Positions 44,541-53,991 of a stretch of 64,000 nt of DNA are shown in pieces (within the stretch, counting starts at the first letter, position 1; every line of letters begins with the position of its first letter). Location: positions 60,825 to 124,824 of the forward strand of contig NZ_JBQCHP010000080.1 in NCBI RefSeq assembly GCF_051954575.1, given 5' to 3'. Made by a program: the position numbers and the translations under genes. Below the pieces are notes generated by a model. The model searched no databases, had not been told where the DNA came from, and saw only the letters and a list, made by a program, of their open reading frames with translations. The stretch comes from Dyella_B sp035690825 (GTDB lineage: Bacteria; Pseudomonadota; Gammaproteobacteria; Xanthomonadales; Rhodanobacteraceae).

Positions 44541-46222
44541 GGCTTGCTCCCTTGCTGCGGCTGGGCGTTGGATGGCGTGGCAGTGCTCGCCGGCGGCGCA
44601 TCCTTGGTACGTCCGCGGATCAGCGAACTGGGCTGGGCATTCAAGTAATCGGTAAGCACGCGCAGCGAACGGGCCATGCGTTGCAGCTCCTGCATGGTGC
44701 TGTTGAGGTTCTGCTGCAGCGGCGAATCGGCCGACAGCGCGTTGTTGGCCGTGCCCAGCGTCTGGTTGGCGCCCTTGAGCGTCTGCTTGAAGGCCGGCAG
44801 CACGTCGCCGTTGAGCTGCTTGATGGTGCCGTCCAGATCGGCCAGCGTGTGGTTGAGGTTGTTGCCGATCGCGTCGAACGGAATCTTGTTCAACTTGTCG
44901 ACGATCTCCGCCATCTGTTCCTGCAACTTGTCGAAGCTGCCGGGAATGGTGGGAATTTGCAGCGGACGCGCGTTCGGATCGTAGTCGTTGGCCTTGGACG
45001 CCTTCGGCTCGATATCCAGCGAAATGAATAGCTGGCCGGTAAGCAGGTTGCCCACCTTGGCCTGCGCGCGCAGCCCTTGCGCCACCAGTGTGGTGACGAT
45101 TTGCGACATATTCTCGTCGCCCTTGGACCGGGCGATGGCCGCCAGCTTGGTATGCGCACGGCCGAGGCGCTCCGGATAGATCAACGCGCCCACGTAGATT
45201 GGGAATTCGTTGGTCTTCTCGTCGTAATCCATGCGGATCGACACGACCCGGCCGAAGTTGATGCCGCGGAATTCCACCGGCGCATCCACCGCCAGGCCAC
45301 GCAGTGGCTGGTTGAAGCGCATCACGATATAGCGCGGCTCGCCATCGGGCGGCGCCATCGCGTTGCTCTGGGTATCGAACAAGGTAAAGGTGGTGTTCTC
45401 CGGCGCCGGCGTTTCGCCGGGGTGCGGGCCGGGCGCATCGTTGAACGCCACGCCGCCGGCCAATACGGTGGCCAGCGATTGCGTGTTGAGCTTCAGGCCA
45501 TCGGCGCTGATCGATACGTCGACGCCGCTGGCGTTCCAGAAGCGTGACTCGGTGCTGACGAAACGGTCGTAAGGGCTGTCCACAAAAATCTGCATGGTGA
45601 CGCCCTTGCCATCTTCATCCAGTTTGTAGGACGCCACGCGGCCCACCTGGATGCGCCGGAAATAGATCGGCGAGCCGATATCCAGCGAGCCCAGGTCGCC
45701 GGCATGCAAGGTGTAGCTCTTGCCGCGCGAGTCGTGCAGCACGGACGGCGGATTCTCCAGCCCGACGAAATCGGTCTGTGGCTGCGAGGATTTGCCCACG
45801 TCCACGCCAATGAACGACCCCGACAACAACGTATCGATACCCGACACGCCACCCAGGCCGATGCGCGGGCGCACCACCCAGAAGCGCGAATCGGACACGG
45901 CGATGCCGGCCGCGCTCTTGTCCAGGTCCACCTTCACGATCACCTTGCTGTGATCCTGGCTCAGGCGAATGTTGGTGACCTTGCCGATCACTACGTCCTT
46001 GTACTTCACCACCGTCTTGCCCGACTCCAGGCCCTGCGCGGTCTGGAAGCTGATGTTGATGGCCGGCCCCTGCTGCCGCCACGCGTTGATCACCAGCGAC
46101 AGGCCGACCAGCGCCGCCACCGCCGGCACCAGCCAGATCCATGCGGCGTTCACGCGCTTGCGCCGCACGACCGGTTCGGGCAGGTCGCCGCCCACGCGGG
46201 GTGGTTGGTTGTGGTCAGTCAT
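44537..46222 (-). CDS. pqiB: PqiB, MCE-domain periplasm-spanning protein
   Basis: A 561-aa protein with one N-terminal transmembrane helix (AAWIWLVPAVAALVGLSLVI-like region at residues 27-46) and three MCE/MlaD domains. They are visible as GIAVSDSRFWVV, FVGVD-type and LRGLAVDAPVEFRGINFGRV repeats. The C-terminal coiled region (LNHTLADLDGTIKQLNGD) is typical of PqiB needles. It forms a tube for lipid movement between membranes. It overlaps both its neighbours (8 bp and 4 bp). Confidence 0.93.
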   Translation of the reverse strand: MTDHNQPPRVGGDLPEPVVRRKRVNAAWIWLVPAVAALVGLSLVINAWRQQGPAINISFQTAQGLESGKTVVKYKDVVIGKVTNIRLSQDHSKVIVKVDLDKSAAGIAVSDSRFWVVRPRIGLGGVSGIDTLLSGSFIGVDVGKSSQPQTDFVGLENPPSVLHDSRGKSYTLHAGDLGSLDIGSPIYFRRIQVGRVASYKLDEDGKGVTMQIFVDSPYDRFVSTESRFWNASGVDVSISADGLKLNTQSLATVLAGGVAFNDAPGPHPGETPAPENTTFTLFDTQSNAMAPPDGEPRYIVMRFNQPLRGLAVDAPVEFRGINFGRVVSIRMDYDEKTNEFPIYVGALIYPERLGRAHTKLAAIARSKGDENMSQIVTTLVAQGLRAQAKVGNLLTGQLFISLDIEPKASKANDYDPNARPLQIPTIPGSFDKLQEQMAEIVDKLNKIPFDAIGNNLNHTLADLDGTIKQLNGDVLPAFKQTLKGANQTLGTANNALSADSPLQQNLNSTMQELQRMARSLRVLTDYLNAQPSSLIRGRTKDAPPASTATPSNAQPQQGSKP

Positions 46223-46838
46223 CGTCGTCCTTGCAGTCCCAGATCAGGCGGGGGTCGAAACTCTGCGAAGCCAGCATGGTAAGTATCACGGTGAGGCCGA
46301 AATACACCACCCCCGGCAGCGGTTCCACCTGGCTGAAGAAGCCGAACTGCACCAGGGCGGTAAGCAGCGCCACCACGAACACGTCCAGCATGGACCAGTA
46401 CCCGATGAATTCCACCAGCCGGTACAGCAAGGCGCGCTGGCGGCGTGCCCAGCTGGTGCCACGATGCGCGCTCAACAGTAGCGTGCTCATCACCAGGAAT
46501 TTCAACATCGGCACCACGATGCTGGCGGTGAACACAATCACGGCCAGGTCCGGCGAGCCTTTCACCCACAGCTCGACCACACCGCTGAGGATGGTGTTGT
46601 CGTCCACGTCGCCCAGGCTGACCGTGCGCATGATCGGCAGCACGTTGGCGGGAATGTAGAAAATGAAGGCGGCGATCAACAGCGCCCAGGTGCGCGCGGC
46701 GCTGTAAGGCTTGCGCCGATGCAGCGAACTGCCGCAACGCGGGCAGGCCGCGTGATCCACCTGCGTGTCGCGGCAGATCTGGCCGCAGACGTGGCAGCCG
46801 ATCAGGCCCAGTTCGTGGGCGCGCGGCAACACGGCCAT
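46215..46838 (-). CDS. PqiA C-terminal-half protein
   Basis: A 207-aa protein with zinc-ribbon cysteines (CHVCGQICRD, ACPRCGS) and four transmembrane helices. It corresponds to the second half of E. coli PqiA, which has two repeated halves in one chain. The start at 46838 shares one base with the stop of the N-terminal-half gene (TAATG). It also overlaps pqiB by 8 bp. Confidence 0.88.
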   Translation of the reverse strand: MAVLPRAHELGLIGCHVCGQICRDTQVDHAACPRCGSSLHRRKPYSAARTWALLIAAFIFYIPANVLPIMRTVSLGDVDDNTILSGVVELWVKGSPDLAVIVFTASIVVPMLKFLVMSTLLLSAHRGTSWARRQRALLYRLVEFIGYWSMLDVFVVALLTALVQFGFFSQVEPLPGVVYFGLTVILTMLASQSFDPRLIWDCKDDDD

Positions 46839-47485
46839 TATGCGGGCTCCTCGGGGATCTTGTCCCATAGCTGGCGCAGATCGATGCCGGCAAACACCGT
46901 GATCAGCAGCGCCAGCGCGGCATACGCAAACACACCCACATCCGGCGTCACGTCGAAATACATGTGCGCCTTCACGATCGACACCAGCACGCCGAGCACG
47001 AACACCTCGCTCATCGTCCATGGCGCGATGTAATGCAGCACCACCATCAGCGGCACGAAGCCGGGCGCGCGCTTTCCCTGCCGACCAAAGATCAGCAGCC
47101 AGCCCAGGATGCCCATCTTGCACAGCGGAAAGAAGAACAGCGTGGCCGCCGCCAGCACCGACACCACCTGCGAGTGCTCCTTCCACATCATGATGATGAT
47201 GCCCCACAGCGTGGCGTGGATCTGCTCCCCGTTGAGGCCCAGCGTGATGATCGGCCACACGTTGGCCTGCACGAACACCACCATCACCGTCACCACCAGC
47301 GCCAGCATCGTATCCAAACCGATGCGCTGATGGCGTTCCAGCACCGCGTTGCAACGCATGCAACGGGCCACCTCGCCGCGCGCGAGCGGCCGGCGGCGGT
47401 GCACGGTGTCGCAGTGTTCGCAGATCAGCAATGTCGACGACATCGCCTTCTGCGCTTGCTCGACACTGGCCGGGGGGACACTCAT
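46838..47485 (-). CDS. PqiA N-terminal-half protein
   Basis: A 215-aa protein with a zinc ribbon (LICEHCDTVHRRR, CMRCNAVLER) and four transmembrane helices (for example LALVVTVMVVFVQANVWPII). It corresponds to the first half of PqiA. Together with the following gene it makes the split PqiA of a pqiA-pqiA-pqiB-pqiC operon. It diverges from cnoX across 96 bp. Confidence 0.88.
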   Translation of the reverse strand: MSVPPASVEQAQKAMSSTLLICEHCDTVHRRRPLARGEVARCMRCNAVLERHQRIGLDTMLALVVTVMVVFVQANVWPIITLGLNGEQIHATLWGIIIMMWKEHSQVVSVLAAATLFFFPLCKMGILGWLLIFGRQGKRAPGFVPLMVVLHYIAPWTMSEVFVLGVLVSIVKAHMYFDVTPDVGVFAYAALALLITVFAGIDLRQLWDKIPEEPA

Positions 47486-47581
47486 AGTGGCGATTCTCGC
47501 AAATCCTTAAAGCTCTTGCGCGCACTTGATATGCTGCGCGACGCCCCGATGTGCGTGGGGTTCATCCCTCTGGAGCCTACC

Positions 47582-48445
47582 GTGAACGCCGCAGCTTCCT
47601 TGCACACATTCGATGTCAACCAAGACAACTTCGAAACCGAGGTGCTGCAAGCGTCGCTCGAAACGCCGGTACTGGTGGATTTCTGGGCCGAATGGTGCGG
47701 CCCGTGCAAATCGCTTGGACCGATGCTGGAAAAGCTCGCCGCCGAATACAACGGCGCCTTCCGCCTGGGCAAGGTGGACGTGGACAAGAACCAGGAACTG
47801 GCCGGCATGTTCGGCATCCGCAGCATTCCCACCGTGATCATGGTGAAGGACGGCCAGATCCTGGACGGCTTCGCCGGCGCCCTGCCCGAAGGCCAGTTGC
47901 GGCAATTCCTCTCCCGCCATGTGCAGCCGCTGGAAGGAGATGTCGAAGCGGAGCCCGAAGAAGCGCCGCTCGAATCGCCCGAGCAGACGATCGATCGCCT
48001 GCAACAGGAGATCGCCGCCCATCCCGACCGCGCCGAGCTCAGGCTCGACCTGGCCGCCGCCCTGGCGCAAGCCGGCCACGCCGCCGCCGCGGAAACCGAA
48101 CTCAACGCCCTGCCCGCCAACCTCGCCACCGATACCCGCGCCGTGCGCCTGCGCAGCCAGCTCGACCTGGCCCGTTCGCTGGAAGGCACGCCGCCGCTGG
48201 ACGTGCTGCAACAACGCCTCCACGCCAATCCGCAGGACTGGGAAGCGCACGATTTGCTGGGTGTGCGCCTGCTGCTCGGCAACGATCCGGCCAGCGGCCT
48301 GGAGCACTGGCTGCTGATCCTCGAAAAAGCCCGCGACTGGAACGATAACCAGGCGAAGAAGCGGCTGCTGGCTGCATTCAATACCTTGGATGATGCGGAG
48401 CTGGTGGGGCGGTATCGCAGGCGGATGGCGTCGTTGCTGTTCTAA
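47582..48445 (+). CDS. cnoX: thioredoxin-like co-chaperone CnoX (YbbN)
   Basis: A 287-aa protein with an N-terminal thioredoxin domain, active site Trp-Cys-Gly-Pro-Cys (EWCGPCKSLG, about residue 40), and a C-terminal TPR-like domain (about 130-287). In E. coli the site is SxxC and the protein is a holdase working with GroEL/DnaK; here both cysteines are present, so oxidoreductase activity is expected. The start is GTG 47582 with GGAG seven bases upstream. Confidence 0.92.
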   Translation: MNAAASLHTFDVNQDNFETEVLQASLETPVLVDFWAEWCGPCKSLGPMLEKLAAEYNGAFRLGKVDVDKNQELAGMFGIRSIPTVIMVKDGQILDGFAGALPEGQLRQFLSRHVQPLEGDVEAEPEEAPLESPEQTIDRLQQEIAAHPDRAELRLDLAAALAQAGHAAAAETELNALPANLATDTRAVRLRSQLDLARSLEGTPPLDVLQQRLHANPQDWEAHDLLGVRLLLGNDPASGLEHWLLILEKARDWNDNQAKKRLLAAFNTLDDAELVGRYRRRMASLLF

Positions 48446-48499
48446 TCATCCATACGCAAAAGTATGGCAAGCTGAAAGCTCCTCAACCTGGAGCTTTCC

Positions 48500-48952
48500 A
48501 TGCGCGCCTCCACCTTCCGCCGCCTGCTCAACCTGTGGCCGCCGTTCCTGTTCAACAGCATTCGCGTGTTGAGCCTGGATGACGCCTACACCGAGGCGCG
48601 CGTGGTGTTGCGGTTGCGGCCGTGGAATCGCAATTACGTGCGCACGCAATTCGGCGGCAATCTGTTTGCGATGGCCGATCCGTTCTGGATGCTGCTGATC
48701 CTGCATCACCTGGGCAAAGACCACTTTGTGTGGGACAAGGCGGGCACGATCGATTTCGTTGCGCCGGGGCGCGAAGATGTGTACGCGCATTTCAAGCTCG
48801 AACGCCAGGTACTGGACGAGCTGCGCCACGCCGCCGCAGCCGGCGAGAAGGTGCTGCACTGGTTCGATGTGCCGATCAAGACGGCTGCGGGCGAAGTGGT
48901 GGCGGTGGTGCGCAAGCAGCTGTATGTGCGGTTGAAGCCCAAGCATCGGTAG
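48500..48952 (+). CDS. DUF4442 hot-dog-fold protein
   Basis: A 150-aa protein similar to PaaI-like thioesterase folds (NYVRTQFGGNLFAMADPFWMLLIL). Enzyme activity and substrate are unknown. It lies 54 bp after cnoX in the same direction. The 302 bp that follow hold no gene, only a palindrome and the xylA promoter. Confidence 0.82.
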   Translation: MRASTFRRLLNLWPPFLFNSIRVLSLDDAYTEARVVLRLRPWNRNYVRTQFGGNLFAMADPFWMLLILHHLGKDHFVWDKAGTIDFVAPGREDVYAHFKLERQVLDELRHAAAAGEKVLHWFDVPIKTAAGEVVAVVRKQLYVRLKPKHR

Positions 48953-49002
48953 CCGCTTGCGCACCTGCTTCAGACGCAATGACTCCCACTTGAGCATTGT
49001 CG

Positions 49003-49020
49003 CCCCGGCGAACGCCGGGG
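49003..49020. repeat. CCCCGGCG-type palindrome
   Basis: CCCCGGCG and CGCCGGGG flank AA, an 18-bp palindrome related to the CATTCCGGCG family but with C and G in place of T and A. It lies in the 302-bp gap between the DUF4442 gene and xylA. Confidence 0.6.
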
Positions 49021-49192
49021 CCCGGTGACTTTTGATGCATTCTTCGATGCATTGCAAAATTTGCACTCGCGCTGTTGTCGCACTGCTCTCCGTCGTTTTC
49101 GTCTTCGCCATTAGCGCAATGCAGCATGACATCGTGCATGCGCACATCCATTGATCTCAGCAGTACCTACGACCTATGCACCCACACCGCGC

Positions 49193-49232
49193 TTGCCAGT
49201 CGCATGCCTCTGCGATAATGATAGCGCTAACA
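49193..49232 (+). promoter_or_regulatory. xylA promoter with XylR box
   Basis: TTGCCA at 49193-49198 and an extended -10 TGC-GATAAT (49211-49219) precede TGATAGCGCTAACA at 49219-49232. That 14-mer equals the XylR box reported in Xanthomonas (TGGTAGCGCTAACA, from memory) at 13 of 14 positions. The operator abuts the -10, so a LacI-type repressor bound here would block transcription. Confidence 0.8.
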
Positions 49233-49254
49233 TTTTGGGGATAGAGCAAATCTC

Positions 49255-50592
49255 ATGGGCACGCCTTTCATAGGAAAACGCGAATTCTTTCCCGGCATCG
49301 GCCGCATTCCATTCGAAGGCCGCGATTCGGACAACCCGCTTGCGTTCAAGCATTACGATGCCGGCAAGCGCATCGGCGACAAGACCATGGCCGAACATCT
49401 GCGCTTCGCCGTGTGTTACTGGCACAGCTTCTGCAATGCCGGCCACGATCCGTTCGGGCCGGGAACGCGCAACTATCCGTGGGATGCTGGCAGCTCGCCG
49501 CTAGCGCGCGCCGAAGCCAAACTCGATGCCGCATTCGAATTCTTCACCAAGCTGGGCGTGCCCTATTACTGCTTCCACGATATCGATCTTGCACCGGACG
49601 CCGACGGCATCGGCGAGTACGAAAAGAATCTCAAGCACATGGTCGCGCTGGCCAAACAGCGCCAGCAGACGACGGGTATCAAGCTGCTGTGGGGTACGGC
49701 GAACCTGTTCAGCCATCCGCGCTATATGAACGGTGCGGCGACCAATCCCGATTTCGCGGTGGTCGCACGCGCAGCGGTACAGATCAAGGCCGCGCTGGAA
49801 GCGACGGTGGAACTGGGCGGTGAAAACTACGTGTTCTGGGGCGGGCGCGAAGGCTATGCATCACTGCACAACACGCAGATGAAGCGCGAGCTGGATCACT
49901 TCGCGCGATTTCTTACGATGGCGCGCGATTACGGCCGCAGCATCGGTTTCAAAGGCAATTTCCTGATCGAACCCAAGCCGATGGAACCGATGAAGCATCA
50001 ATACGATTTCGATTCCGCCACTGTCGCGGGTTTTCTCAAGCAGCATGGCCTGGAGCAGGATTTCAAACTCAACATCGAGGCCAACCACGCCACGCTTTCG
50101 GGGCATACCTTCGAGCACGATCTGCAGGTGGCGTCCGATCATGGCCTGCTCGGCAGCATCGACGCCAACCGCGGCAATGCACAGAACGGCTGGGATACCG
50201 ATCAGTTTCCGACCGATCTGTACGACACCGTCGGCGCGATGATGGTCGTGCTTCGCCAGGGCGGGCTCGCGCCCGGTGGGTTGAATTTCGATGCGAAGGT
50301 GCGCCGCGAGTCCACCGATGCGGATGATCTGTTCCTGGCGCATATCGGAGGCATGGATGCATTTGCACGCGGCCTGGAAGTGGCGCATGCGCTGCTGACG
50401 CGCTCACCATGGGAAACCTGGCGCACCGAACGCTATGCCAGCTTCGACCGCGATGCCGGCAAGGATTTCGAACAAGGCAGGCTGAGCCTCGCCGACCTGC
50501 GCGCGCTGGCCATCGAGCAGGGCGAACCGGTCAGGCGCAGCGGCAAGCAGGAGCGTTACGAGAACCTGCTCAACCAATACCTGATGCGCTGA
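49255..50592 (+). CDS. xylA: xylose isomerase
   Basis: Converts D-xylose to D-xylulose. The 445-aa protein has the family signatures YYCFHDIDLAPDADG, with the catalytic His at about residue 104, VFWGGREGY and KLNIEANHATLSGH, plus FDAKVRRESTD. Length is standard. It is controlled by the XylR box 23 bp upstream of the start and converges with xylR (28-bp gap). No xylulokinase gene is within the window. Confidence 0.97.
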   Translation: MGTPFIGKREFFPGIGRIPFEGRDSDNPLAFKHYDAGKRIGDKTMAEHLRFAVCYWHSFCNAGHDPFGPGTRNYPWDAGSSPLARAEAKLDAAFEFFTKLGVPYYCFHDIDLAPDADGIGEYEKNLKHMVALAKQRQQTTGIKLLWGTANLFSHPRYMNGAATNPDFAVVARAAVQIKAALEATVELGGENYVFWGGREGYASLHNTQMKRELDHFARFLTMARDYGRSIGFKGNFLIEPKPMEPMKHQYDFDSATVAGFLKQHGLEQDFKLNIEANHATLSGHTFEHDLQVASDHGLLGSIDANRGNAQNGWDTDQFPTDLYDTVGAMMVVLRQGGLAPGGLNFDAKVRRESTDADDLFLAHIGGMDAFARGLEVAHALLTRSPWETWRTERYASFDRDAGKDFEQGRLSLADLRALAIEQGEPVRRSGKQERYENLLNQYLMR

Positions 50593-50620
50593 TATGCGCG
50601 ATCGGCCACCCGCCTCATCG

Positions 50621-51694
50621 CTAGGATTTCTTGCCGACCGCGCGCAACGGAGCAACCGAGTCGCGCAGCACCAGCTGGTGCGCAACCACCTGGTGCACCA
50701 CCACGCGCGGCTCGCTTTCCTTGCGGCGAATGGTACGCAGCAGGATGTCGATGGCCGCGTCCGCCATCATCAGGATCGGCTGGCGGATGGTGGTGAGCTC
50801 GGGCCACACGGTGGTGGCGGCGGAGCTGTCGTCGAAACCGACGATCGACAAATCGCGCGGCACGTCGATGCCGCGCCGGTGCGCCACCGATACCGCCGCC
50901 GCGCCCATGTCGTCGTTGCCGGCGAAGATGGCGGTAGGCGGCTTGCGCAAGGCGAGCAGCTCTTCCACCACCGGCAGCGCGGAACGGTAGGTGAAATAGC
51001 CTTGCCGGACCAAGGCCGTATCCGGCGGAATGCCCGCTTCCTTCAAAGCGGCCAGATAACCTTCGAAGCGGCGCACGCTGGCGGTCTGGCTGGGGTTGCC
51101 CTTGATGCAGGCGATGCGCGTGTGTCCCATTTTGATCAAGTACTCGGTGATTTCCTTGCCGGCCAGGAAATCGTCGATGCGCACGCCGGAAATATCGGGA
51201 TTGAAACGTCCGGAAGCGATCGCTACCACGTGCACGCCGGCCTTGACCAGTTCGTCGATCACCGTTTTGGATTCGCACAAGGGCGGCGGCAGGATCACGC
51301 CGGCCACCTTGCGCGCCAGCGCGCGCGCTGCCTTGCGCTCAGCACCCGCACCGAGCTCGTCCCAGTCGGCAATCACCAATTGCGCCGCCGAGCGCGCCGC
51401 GCCATGCAGGGTTCCCATCAACAGCTCGCGCAAGTAGGCACCGCTGGGGTCGGTATAGATCAATGCGATGCGCGCATCCTGCGCCGCCGCCAGCGAGCTG
51501 GCCGCCGCGTTGGGAACGTAGCCGAGCTTGTTCACGGCTTCCATCACCCGCTCGCGCGTCGCATCGCGCACCTTGCTGTGACCGTTGACGACGCGCGATA
51601 CCGTCATCGGCGATACCTTGGCGAGTGCGGCCACCTCGTCGATGGTGACGGCTCCACCCTTGCGGCGCACCGACCTTTTGCTGGTCCTGTTCAA
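50621..51694 (-). CDS. xylR: LacI-family transcriptional regulator (XylR)
   Basis: A 357-aa repressor with a LacI helix-turn-helix (VTIDEVAALAKVSPMTVSRVVNG, residues 16-38), the hinge, and a periplasmic-binding-like sugar domain. The position between xylA and aguA and two boxes at those genes support a XylR role. The start is a TTG at 51694 with AAAGGAAA about six bases upstream. The inducer is probably xylose or a xylo-oligosaccharide (inference). Confidence 0.9.
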   Translation of the reverse strand: MNRTSKRSVRRKGGAVTIDEVAALAKVSPMTVSRVVNGHSKVRDATRERVMEAVNKLGYVPNAAASSLAAAQDARIALIYTDPSGAYLRELLMGTLHGAARSAAQLVIADWDELGAGAERKAARALARKVAGVILPPPLCESKTVIDELVKAGVHVVAIASGRFNPDISGVRIDDFLAGKEITEYLIKMGHTRIACIKGNPSQTASVRRFEGYLAALKEAGIPPDTALVRQGYFTYRSALPVVEELLALRKPPTAIFAGNDDMGAAAVSVAHRRGIDVPRDLSIVGFDDSSAATTVWPELTTIRQPILMMADAAIDILLRTIRRKESEPRVVVHQVVAHQLVLRDSVAPLRAVGKKS

Positions 51695-51762
51695 TGTCGT
51701 TTCCTTTCACGCGAATCGGCCATGATCGAGAACGCAAGCGTGGCCCGAGCTGAAAACCGGAT

Positions 51763-53991
51763 ATGAGTGCATTTTTGCATATGTTAGCGTTACCAGTGGC
51801 ATCGGGCGACGGGCCGACCAGGCGCAGGTTTTTCCGCGCTATCGCCATAGCGGTGCTGCTGCTCGCCACGCTATTGGGCATGGCACAGGCCCGCGCCGAA
51901 GATGGCTATGAGCTGTGGATGCGCTATCACCCCCTTCCCTTCGAGCAGATCAAGCTTTACCGGAGCCACGCGTCGCAACTGATCGCCGATGCCGCCACGC
52001 CCACGCGCACCGCAGTCCGGGAGGAACTGTTGCGGGGGCTGCACGGCTTGCTGGGTACGGCGCCACCGCTGTCGGATACGGTCACGAGCGATGGCGCAAT
52101 CATCGCCGGCACACCGGTATCGTCGCCGCTCATCGCGCAGTTGAAACTGGATACCTCCAAGCTCGGCAAGGAAGGCTATGTGATCCGCAGCGTGACGCTG
52201 CATGGGCATTCCGCCATCGCCATCGTCGGCAACGATGATATCGGCGTGCTGTATGGCAGCTTTCATTTTTTGCGGTTGTTGCAGACGGCACAACCGATCG
52301 ATCACCTGGCCATCAGCGAAGCGCCGCACGTCAAGCTGCGCGTGCTCGATCACTGGGACAATCTCAACGGCAGCGTCGAGCGCGGTTACGCCGGCGCATC
52401 GATCTGGGACTGGTGGAAACTGCCGGACTGGACGTCGCCACGTTACATCGATTACGCACGCGCCAATGCGTCGATCGGCATCAACGGCGTGGTGCTCAAC
52501 AACGTCAATGCGGACGCCGCGATCCTCACGCCGGCGTACCTGAAGAAAATGGCGGCGCTGGCCGCCGTATTCCGCCCGTATGGCATCCATGTCTACCTCA
52601 GCGTGCGGTTCAGTGCCCCGATCGAGATCGGCGGCCTGAAGACCGCCGATCCGCTCGATCCGGGCGTACAACGCTGGTGGCGGGAGAAGGTCGACGAAAT
52701 CTACAAGCTCGTTCCCGATTTCGGCGGCTTCCTGGTCAAGGCCAATTCCGAAGGCCAGCCCGGCCCGCAGGACTACAAACGCACACACGCGGACGGCGCC
52801 AATCTGTTTGCCGATGCGCTCGCGCCGCACGGCGGCGTGGTGATGTGGCGTGCGTTCGTCTATTCGCAGAACGGCGTGGATGATCGCGCCAAGCAGGCCT
52901 ACAGCGAATTCAAACCGCTTGATGGCCGTTTCCGCACCAACGTGCTGTTGCAGGTGAAGAACGGCCCCATCGACTTCCAGCCGCGCGAACCCTTCAGCCC
53001 GCTGTTCGGCGCGATGCCGCACACGCCGTTGATGATGGAATTCCAGATCACCAAGGAATACTTAGGTTTCGCCACGCACCTGGTCTACCTCGGGCCGCTG
53101 TATGAAGAAGTGCTGTCGGCCGACACCATGGCCAAGGGCAGCGGCTCCTCCGTCGCCAAGGTGATCGATGGCACGATGGACGCACATGCGCTGAGCGGCA
53201 TGGCCGGCGTCGCCAACATCGGTACCGACCGTGATTGGTGCGGCTCGGATTTCAACCAGGCCAACTGGTTTGTATTCGGACGCCTAGCGTGGAACCCGAC
53301 GCTTTCCACGCGGGCCATTGCCGAAACATGGGTCAGGATGACCTTCACCAACGACGCCGCGTTCGTCAAACCCGTCGTCGACATGATGATGGGCTCGCGC
53401 GAAGCGGCCGTCGACTACATGACGCCGCTGGGCCTGGCCCATCTGATGGCGCCTGGCCACCACTACGGCCCTGCCCCCTGGGACACCAGCTTGGCGCGCG
53501 CCGATTGGCGTCCACCGTATTACCACCGTGCGGATCGCCAGGGCATCGGTTTCGATCGCACGCGCACCGGCAGCGATGCCGTGGATCAATACGCGCCGCC
53601 CGTCGCGGCCGAGTTCAACGACGTCGCGAAAACGCCGGAAACCCTGTTGCTGTGGTTCCATCATGTGCCCTGGGATTACCGCATGCGTTCCGGACACACG
53701 CTGTGGTACGAACTGGTGGCGCATTACACGCAGGGCGTGGATGACGTAAAGCGGATGCGCGAAACGTGGCGCCATTTGGACGGCCATATCGACGCCGAGC
53801 GCTACCGCAAGGCAGCCAGCTTCCTCGCCATCCAGGAACGCGAAGCGCAGTGGTGGCGCGACGCCTGCATCGCCTATTTCCAGCAAGTTTCCGGCCTGCC
53901 GCTGCCGCCGGGCCTTACGGCGCCGCCGCATCCCTTGTCTTACTACGAATCGCTGTCATTCCCTTACGTTCCGGGACAATCCTCATGGTGA
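51763..53991 (+). CDS. aguA: alpha-glucuronidase (GH67), exported
   Basis: Removes 4-O-methyl-glucuronic acid from the ends of xylo-oligosaccharides. The protein (742 aa from the first ATG) has an N-terminal signal (RRRFFRAIAIAVLLLATLLG) and GH67 motifs (LRVLDHWDNLNGSVERGYAG, GVVLNNVNADA, LMMEFQITKEY). A XylR box lies inside the first codons (51782-51795) and a -10-like CATATG at 51778. The true start may therefore be GTG 51796, giving 731 aa, close to the Cellvibrio enzyme. It overlaps the next gene. Confidence 0.94.
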   Translation: MSAFLHMLALPVASGDGPTRRRFFRAIAIAVLLLATLLGMAQARAEDGYELWMRYHPLPFEQIKLYRSHASQLIADAATPTRTAVREELLRGLHGLLGTAPPLSDTVTSDGAIIAGTPVSSPLIAQLKLDTSKLGKEGYVIRSVTLHGHSAIAIVGNDDIGVLYGSFHFLRLLQTAQPIDHLAISEAPHVKLRVLDHWDNLNGSVERGYAGASIWDWWKLPDWTSPRYIDYARANASIGINGVVLNNVNADAAILTPAYLKKMAALAAVFRPYGIHVYLSVRFSAPIEIGGLKTADPLDPGVQRWWREKVDEIYKLVPDFGGFLVKANSEGQPGPQDYKRTHADGANLFADALAPHGGVVMWRAFVYSQNGVDDRAKQAYSEFKPLDGRFRTNVLLQVKNGPIDFQPREPFSPLFGAMPHTPLMMEFQITKEYLGFATHLVYLGPLYEEVLSADTMAKGSGSSVAKVIDGTMDAHALSGMAGVANIGTDRDWCGSDFNQANWFVFGRLAWNPTLSTRAIAETWVRMTFTNDAAFVKPVVDMMMGSREAAVDYMTPLGLAHLMAPGHHYGPAPWDTSLARADWRPPYYHRADRQGIGFDRTRTGSDAVDQYAPPVAAEFNDVAKTPETLLLWFHHVPWDYRMRSGHTLWYELVAHYTQGVDDVKRMRETWRHLDGHIDAERYRKAASFLAIQEREAQWWRDACIAYFQQVSGLPLPPGLTAPPHPLSYYESLSFPYVPGQSSW
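51782..51795. promoter_or_regulatory. XylR box at aguA
   Basis: TGTTAGCGTTACCA; its complement TGGTAACGCTAACA matches the Xanthomonas XylR box at 13 of 14 positions. It lies 88 bp from the xylR start, so it may also autoregulate xylR. It overlaps the predicted N-terminus of aguA, which suggests a later translation start. Confidence 0.75.
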
